Part shown: positions 60,210-64,000 of the stretch, piece by piece
Numbering within the stretch: position 1 is the stretch's first letter
Layout: each line of letters begins with the position of its first letter
NCBI RefSeq assembly: GCF_042680605.1
Contig: NZ_JBHUEE010000007.1
Coordinates: 124,001-188,000 of the forward strand
Source of the DNA: Allobogoriella deserti
GTDB lineage: Bacteria; Actinomycetota; Actinomycetes; Actinomycetales; Actinomycetaceae
Direction of reading: 5' to 3'
DNA length: 64,000 nucleotides
Notes under the pieces: generated by a model
Seen by the model: only the letters and a program-made list of their open reading frames with translations
What the model was told of the DNA's origin: nothing
Databases searched by the model: none
Made by a program: the position numbers and the translations under genes

Positions 60210-60247
60210 CGCTACCTTGAGCAGGACTCCTACGCTACCTTGAGCAG
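60210..60247. repeat. 15-bp direct repeat upstream of the alcohol dehydrogenase gene
   Basis: CGCTACCTTGAGCAG occurs at 60210-60224 and 60233-60247, a 23-base period, about two helical turns. It lies between the citrate synthase end and the dehydrogenase start, so it could be an operator or chance. Confidence 0.5.
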
Positions 60248-60337
60248 CCCGCGAGCCCCTTCCGTGAGCACGGCCGGGACCATGGCCAGCGCCTCGCAGG
60301 CATCCGTTCTCCGCCGCCGGCGCGGCAGGATGGCCAC

Positions 60338-61387
60338 ATGCGCGCTGTGGTCTACGACGAGTTCGGCGGCACGCCCCGCGTCCGCGAGATCGCTGGCCCG
60401 ACGGCACCGGACGGCGGAGTGGTCGTCGAGGTCCGGGCGACGGGTCTGTGCCGGAGCGACTGGCACGGCTGGGCCGGCCACGACGACGACGTCCGGCCCC
60501 CGCACGTCCCCGGGCACGAGCTGGCGGGCGTGGTCGCCGCGGTCGGCACAGGTGTCCGGCGGTGGCGGGTGGGCGACCGGGTCACCGTCCCGTTCGTGTG
60601 CGGGTGCGGCGCATGCCAGTGGTGCCACCGGGGCGAGGCGCAGGTGTGCCCGAACCAGGAACAGCCCGGGTTCACATACTGGGGCTCGTTCGCCGAGCAG
60701 GTCGCCCTGTACGCCGCCGACACCAACCTCGTGGCCATCCCGGACGGCGTCTCGTTCGAGGCGGCCGCGGCGCTGGGCTGCCGATTCGCGACCGCGTACC
60801 GCGGTGTCCTCGCGCGGGCCGGGGTGTCGCCGGGCGAGTGGGTGCTCGTCATCGGCGCCGGGGGCGTGGGCCTCAGCGCGGTGATGATCGCGGCCGCACG
60901 CGGCGCGCACGTGATCGCCGTGGACCGCAACGCCGAGGCGCTCGAGGCCGCGGCGCGGCTCGGTGCCGAGCACACGGTCCGCGCCGGAGAGGGCACGGAT
61001 GTGCCGGAGGCGGTCCGGGCGATCACCGGCGAGGGCGCCCATGTCTCGGTGGACGCCATTGGGGCTGAGGCGGCCTGCGCCGACGCCGTTCTCAGCCTGC
61101 GGCGCCGGGGCCGCCACGTCCAGATCGGCCTGCTCCCGCCCGACGACGGCGGGCATCCCCGGATCCCGATGTCCCGAGTGATCGGTTGGGAGCTCGATGT
61201 GCTGGGCAGCCACGGCATGGCGGCGGCCGACTATCCGGGGATGCTGGCGCTCATCGAATCCGGCTCGCTGCGGCCGCAGGACCTCATCGAGAAGGTGATC
61301 GGCCTCGAGGAGGCGGCCGCGGCTCTGCCCGCGTTCGGCCGGGCGAGAGTGGCGGGGATGACGATGATCGATCCGCACCGGCCGTGA
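60338..61387 (+). CDS. Zinc-dependent alcohol dehydrogenase
   Basis: 349 residues, medium-chain reductase. Catalytic zinc: Cys in TGLCRSDWHGW and GHE in VPGHELAGV. Structural zinc cysteines: CGCGACQWCHRGEAQVC. NAD-binding GAGGVGLSAV. It oxidises alcohols or reduces aldehydes; substrate unknown. ATG at 60338 has an AGGAT site. Confidence 0.9.
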   Translation: MRAVVYDEFGGTPRVREIAGPTAPDGGVVVEVRATGLCRSDWHGWAGHDDDVRPPHVPGHELAGVVAAVGTGVRRWRVGDRVTVPFVCGCGACQWCHRGEAQVCPNQEQPGFTYWGSFAEQVALYAADTNLVAIPDGVSFEAAAALGCRFATAYRGVLARAGVSPGEWVLVIGAGGVGLSAVMIAAARGAHVIAVDRNAEALEAAARLGAEHTVRAGEGTDVPEAVRAITGEGAHVSVDAIGAEAACADAVLSLRRRGRHVQIGLLPPDDGGHPRIPMSRVIGWELDVLGSHGMAAADYPGMLALIESGSLRPQDLIEKVIGLEEAAAALPAFGRARVAGMTMIDPHRP

Positions 61388-61881
61388 TCGGCACTCGGAC
61401 CCGGGCCTCCTGGTCTAATTGGACGAGAGCGCCGGGAGGAAGGACGTGGCCCGCATCTGGTGGGAGCTCGAGCGGTGCCTCGATGTGCCGGTCGACGCCG
61501 TGGACGCCCTGCTCAGGTCAGCCGGCCGTCCGCCGTCGACGAGGTCGAGACGACCGGCGAGCTGCCGAAGGCGTGCACCGAACCACGCCGCGGCCAGCGC
61601 GATCACGAGGTACATGGTGAGCGCCTGCGTGGCGTATTCGGGTAATGCACGACCCACCCCGTACCGGCGTCGTCGCGCCAGATGTACGGCTCATCCAGGC
61701 GACGGCGCCGCCGAGCAGCTGCGAGCCGACGAAGATGGCGGCCGCCTCCCCGACGGGACGCCACCACCGACCGGCCCCCTCCCGGCGCAGGGGTCCGTCG
61801 ACCGCCGGCTCGTCCACGACGACTTCTTCCGCCTGGTGCGCGACGAGCCCCGCTCCGGTGTCGCTTTCGACGCGATCCTGT
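61388..61881. pseudogene. Gene-poor stretch with decayed membrane-protein pieces
   Basis: About 490 bases with no intact gene I can support. On the minus strand, protein-like pieces lie in different frames: EAAAIFVGSQLLGGAVAW near 61700, YIWRDDAGTGWVVHYP in another frame, and EYATQALTMYLVIALAAAWF near 61600. They look like parts of a broken membrane-protein gene, but no known family is recognised. Confidence 0.35.
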
Positions 61882-62286
61882 TCAGCCGATGACACGGACC
61901 GGGCAGCGCGCGACACCCGCGCGCTGAACGCGGACGTCCGCGGTCACGAGGGTGACGTCGTGCGCCTCGGCGACGGCGACGTACCCGGCGTCGTACGCGG
62001 AGAGGTTCGACCGGAGCTGCCACATTCGCTGCAGGTGAGGGCCGGTCGGCACATCAGCCGTCGTGATGTCGCGAAGCCACTGGACCGCAACCTCGGCTTC
62101 GTCCAACCCGATCTTGCCTCCGAGGAACAGGCCGCGGGTCGCGGAGAGCACCTCGGTCCGCCAATGCTCGGGCGCGATCCAGGCCGGATCATCCCGCAGC
62201 ACCCGGACGGCTCGCATGACCCGGGGGTCGGCTTCCGGATCTCCGTGCAGCGCCAGGACGGTGACTGACGCGTCCGGAGCGATCAT
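61882..62286 (-). CDS. PIN-domain ribonuclease toxin (VapC/FitB-like)
   Basis: 134 residues with the PIN acidic set: Asp5 (PDASV), Glu45, Asp99 (SAYDAGYVAVAE) and Asp117 (LVTADVRV). PIN toxins cut tRNA or rRNA and are silenced by a paired antitoxin. Its start overlaps the antitoxin gene by 4 bases. Confidence 0.88.
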   Translation of the reverse strand: MIAPDASVTVLALHGDPEADPRVMRAVRVLRDDPAWIAPEHWRTEVLSATRGLFLGGKIGLDEAEVAVQWLRDITTADVPTGPHLQRMWQLRSNLSAYDAGYVAVAEAHDVTLVTADVRVQRAGVARCPVRVIG

Positions 62287-62522
62287 GCGTCGGCGCGCTC
62301 GCGTGCGGAGTCGAGGGAGCTGAGCACGTCGGCCGTCGTCACGCCGGTGGCTCGACGGGAGGCAGCCACCTGATCGAGGAGCACGCGGTTGGCAGCAAAT
62401 GACGCCTCCCGCATGACGACGTCGCGCAGGAACATCGTCAGCGACTGTCCTCGCTCGCGGGCGCGTTCGGCCAGGACGTCACGGACGTCGTCGGGGACGT
62501 CTCGGATCTGCAGATAGGCCAT
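62283..62522 (-). CDS. FitA/VapB-like ribbon-helix-helix antitoxin
   Basis: 79 residues, MAYLQIRDVPDDVRDVLAER followed by RGQSLTMFLRDVVMREA, the ribbon-helix-helix of FitA-type antitoxins that bind DNA and neutralise PIN toxins. ATG 62522 follows TATTCT by 6 bases. A TGCATGCA palindrome lies upstream near 62547, a possible operator site. Confidence 0.85.
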   Translation of the reverse strand: MAYLQIRDVPDDVRDVLAERARERGQSLTMFLRDVVMREASFAANRVLLDQVAASRRATGVTTADVLSSLDSARERADA

Positions 62523-62528
62523 CCACTC

Positions 62529-62534
62529 AGAATA
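62529..62534 (-). promoter_or_regulatory. -10 box of the toxin-antitoxin operon
   Basis: TATTCT on the minus strand, 6 bases before the antitoxin ATG at 62522; leaderless pattern, with the possible operator palindrome just upstream. Confidence 0.5.
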
Positions 62535-62729
62535 CGTTGGTCGTGCATGCATACTCAATGCTCCATCGCCTCGTCCGCCGGACCCGCCATAGCCGTGCAG
62601 CTTCGGCTGAGAATGCAGGCGCCACGAGACCTCCTACGCTGGAAGAACCGTCGTACGCCGGTGTCGTGCCTCCCTCTCGTGCCTCACACGGAGACGATGA
62701 GACACGTGCCTCGTCAGGAGTGACAGCAA

Positions 62730-64000
62730 TGGCCAACCGCCTCGCTTCGGCAACGAGCCCCTACCTGCTCCAGCACGCCGGGAACCCGGTCCACTGGCAG
62801 GAGTGGGGCGAGGAAGCGTTCGCCGAAGCCCGACGGCGAGACGTCCCGGTCCTGCTGTCCGTCGGGTACGCGGCGTGCCACTGGTGCCACGTCATGGCGC
62901 ACGAGTCCTTCGAGGACGATCGGGTCGCGGAGGTGATGAACACCGGCTTCGTGCCGGTCAAGGTGGATCGCGAGGAGCGTCCCGACGTCGACGCGATCTA
63001 CATGAACGCCACCACCGCCCTGACCGGGCAGGGCGGCTGGCCGATGACGTGCTTCCTCACCCCGGACGGCGACCCGTTCTTCTGCGGCACGTACTACCCG
63101 CGGCCGCAGTTCCTCCAACTGCTGACCGCCGTCGGCGAGGCCTGGACCGAGCGTCGCGAGGAGGTGCTGCGCTCCGGCTCCCAGATCACCGACGTGATCT
63201 CCCGCGCCTCGGCCTCCACGCCCGTGAACGCCCTCGACGACGCCGCCCTGACCGACGCCGTCACCACGCTGCGCAGTCAGTTCGACGCCGTCAACGGCGG
63301 GTTCGGCACGGCCCCGAAGTTCCCGCCGAACATGGTCCTCGAGTTCCTGCTACGCCACCACGCCCGGACCCGTGGCGCCGACAAGCCCGACGCCGACAAG
63401 CCCGACGACGCCCTCGCCATGGCCCAACAGACCTGCGAGGCGATGGCCCGCGGCGGCATGTACGACCAGCTCGCCGGCGGGTTCGCGCGCTACTCGGTGG
63501 ACGCCGAATGGGTGGTGCCGCACTTCGAGAAGATGCTCTACGACAACGCCCAGCTGCTGCGGGTGTACCTGCACCTGCACCGAGCGACCGGTTCCGCCCT
63601 GGCCGAGCGGGTGGCCCGCGAGACGGCGGACTTCCTGCTCGCCGACATGCGCACGCCGGAGGGCGGGTTCGCCTCGGCGCTGGACGCCGACGCCGACGGC
63701 GTCGAGGGCCTGACCTACGCCTGGACGCCCGGCCAGCTGACCGAGGTGCTCGGGGAGGACGACGGCGCTAGGGCGGCCGAAGTCCTGTCCGTCACCGACT
63801 CGGGCACGTTCGAGCGCGGCACCTCCACGCTGCAGCTGCGCTCCGACCCGGACCCGCAGTGGTGGACCGAGGCGCGGCAGCGGCTGCTCTCGGCACGGGC
63901 CGAGCGACCACAGCCTGCCCGTGACGACAAGGTGGTCACCGCGTGGAACGGCCTGACGATCGGCGCCCTCGCCGAGGCCGGTGCACTGCTGGAGGAGCCG
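62730..64000 (+). CDS. Thioredoxin-domain DUF255 protein (YyaL/SSP411-like), 5' part
   Basis: The first 423 residues are seen; the gene runs off the window. The N-terminal domain has SPYLLQHAGNPVHWQEWG and the thioredoxin-like CHWC (Cys50, Cys53) in AACHWCHVM, then an (alpha/alpha)6 glycosidase-like domain with GGFGTAPKFPPNMVLEFLL and VVPHFEKMLYDNAQLL. Function unknown in bacteria; the family occurs widely. ATG 62730 has AGGAG 8 bases upstream. Confidence 0.92.

Overview
The window is very GC-rich, densely coded DNA with frequent GTG starts, many 4-base ATGA/GTGA gene overlaps and many start codons placed 6-7 bases after a TANNNT box, i.e. probable leaderless transcripts. With the protein content (ferredoxin sulfite reductase SirA with an APS reductase, an ECF sigma factor with a DGPF/YCII partner, a MoxR/DUF58/DUF4129 cluster, two citrate synthase homologues, DUF2079, CGNR and WYL proteins) this points to an Actinomycetota chromosome, perhaps a Micrococcales-type soil or marine genus; the genus is inference. 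I saw no rRNA, tRNA, CRISPR array, intact insertion sequence, phage gene or replication origin.

Layout. 1-1333: tail of a phosphodiesterase and a frameshifted HAD phosphatase. 1476-4381: sulfur assimilation (sirA, cysH) behind a cysteine-rich leader peptide. 4441-9644: a CPBP protease, then a tightly coupled five-gene minus operon (EamA exporter, hydrolase, membrane protein, SDR, hydrolase) divergent from a CGNR regulator. 10333-17406: large membrane proteins, a CopC-like protein, a DUF421 pair and a 2-hydroxyacid dehydrogenase. 17440-21241: two histidine phosphatases around a gluconokinase, a ribbon-helix-helix/VOC pair, a methyltransferase. 21196-24108: WYL regulator divergent from a DrrAB-type exporter. 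24269-25499: VOC protein and TetR regulator sharing an operator array. 25524-30199: quaternary-amine (osmoprotectant) ABC transporter with the ATPase on the opposite strand from the permeases and binding protein. 30203-38074: aminotransferase, DUF2071, TetR plus two-gene ABC exporter, NarL-type two-component system. 38257-46351: acyltransferase, Rid remnant, ECF sigma/DGPF pair, two paralogous aldo/keto reductases around DUF1697, K+ channel and Ku. 46517-49848: small membrane protein, methyltransferase, DUF1353, ABC-F protein with an upstream leader/attenuator. 49950-56738: DUF368 lipid-carrier transporter, small proteins, MoxR-type operon. 56889-64000: methyltransferase, two citrate synthase homologues, alcohol dehydrogenase, a decayed stretch, a FitAB/VapBC-like toxin-antitoxin pair and the start of a thioredoxin-domain (YyaL) gene.

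The most notable items are regulatory and architectural: a leaderless Cys-rich leader peptide before sirA-cysH; a 12-codon leader whose stop codon sits in the loop of a GC hairpin before an ABC-F gene; six GTAC tetramers at exact 7-bp spacing between a VOC gene and its TetR neighbour; a 36-bp dyad containing the start codon of a second TetR gene; a circularly permuted osmoprotectant-binding lipoprotein; and a 62-residue Cys/His-rich protein translationally coupled to Ku.
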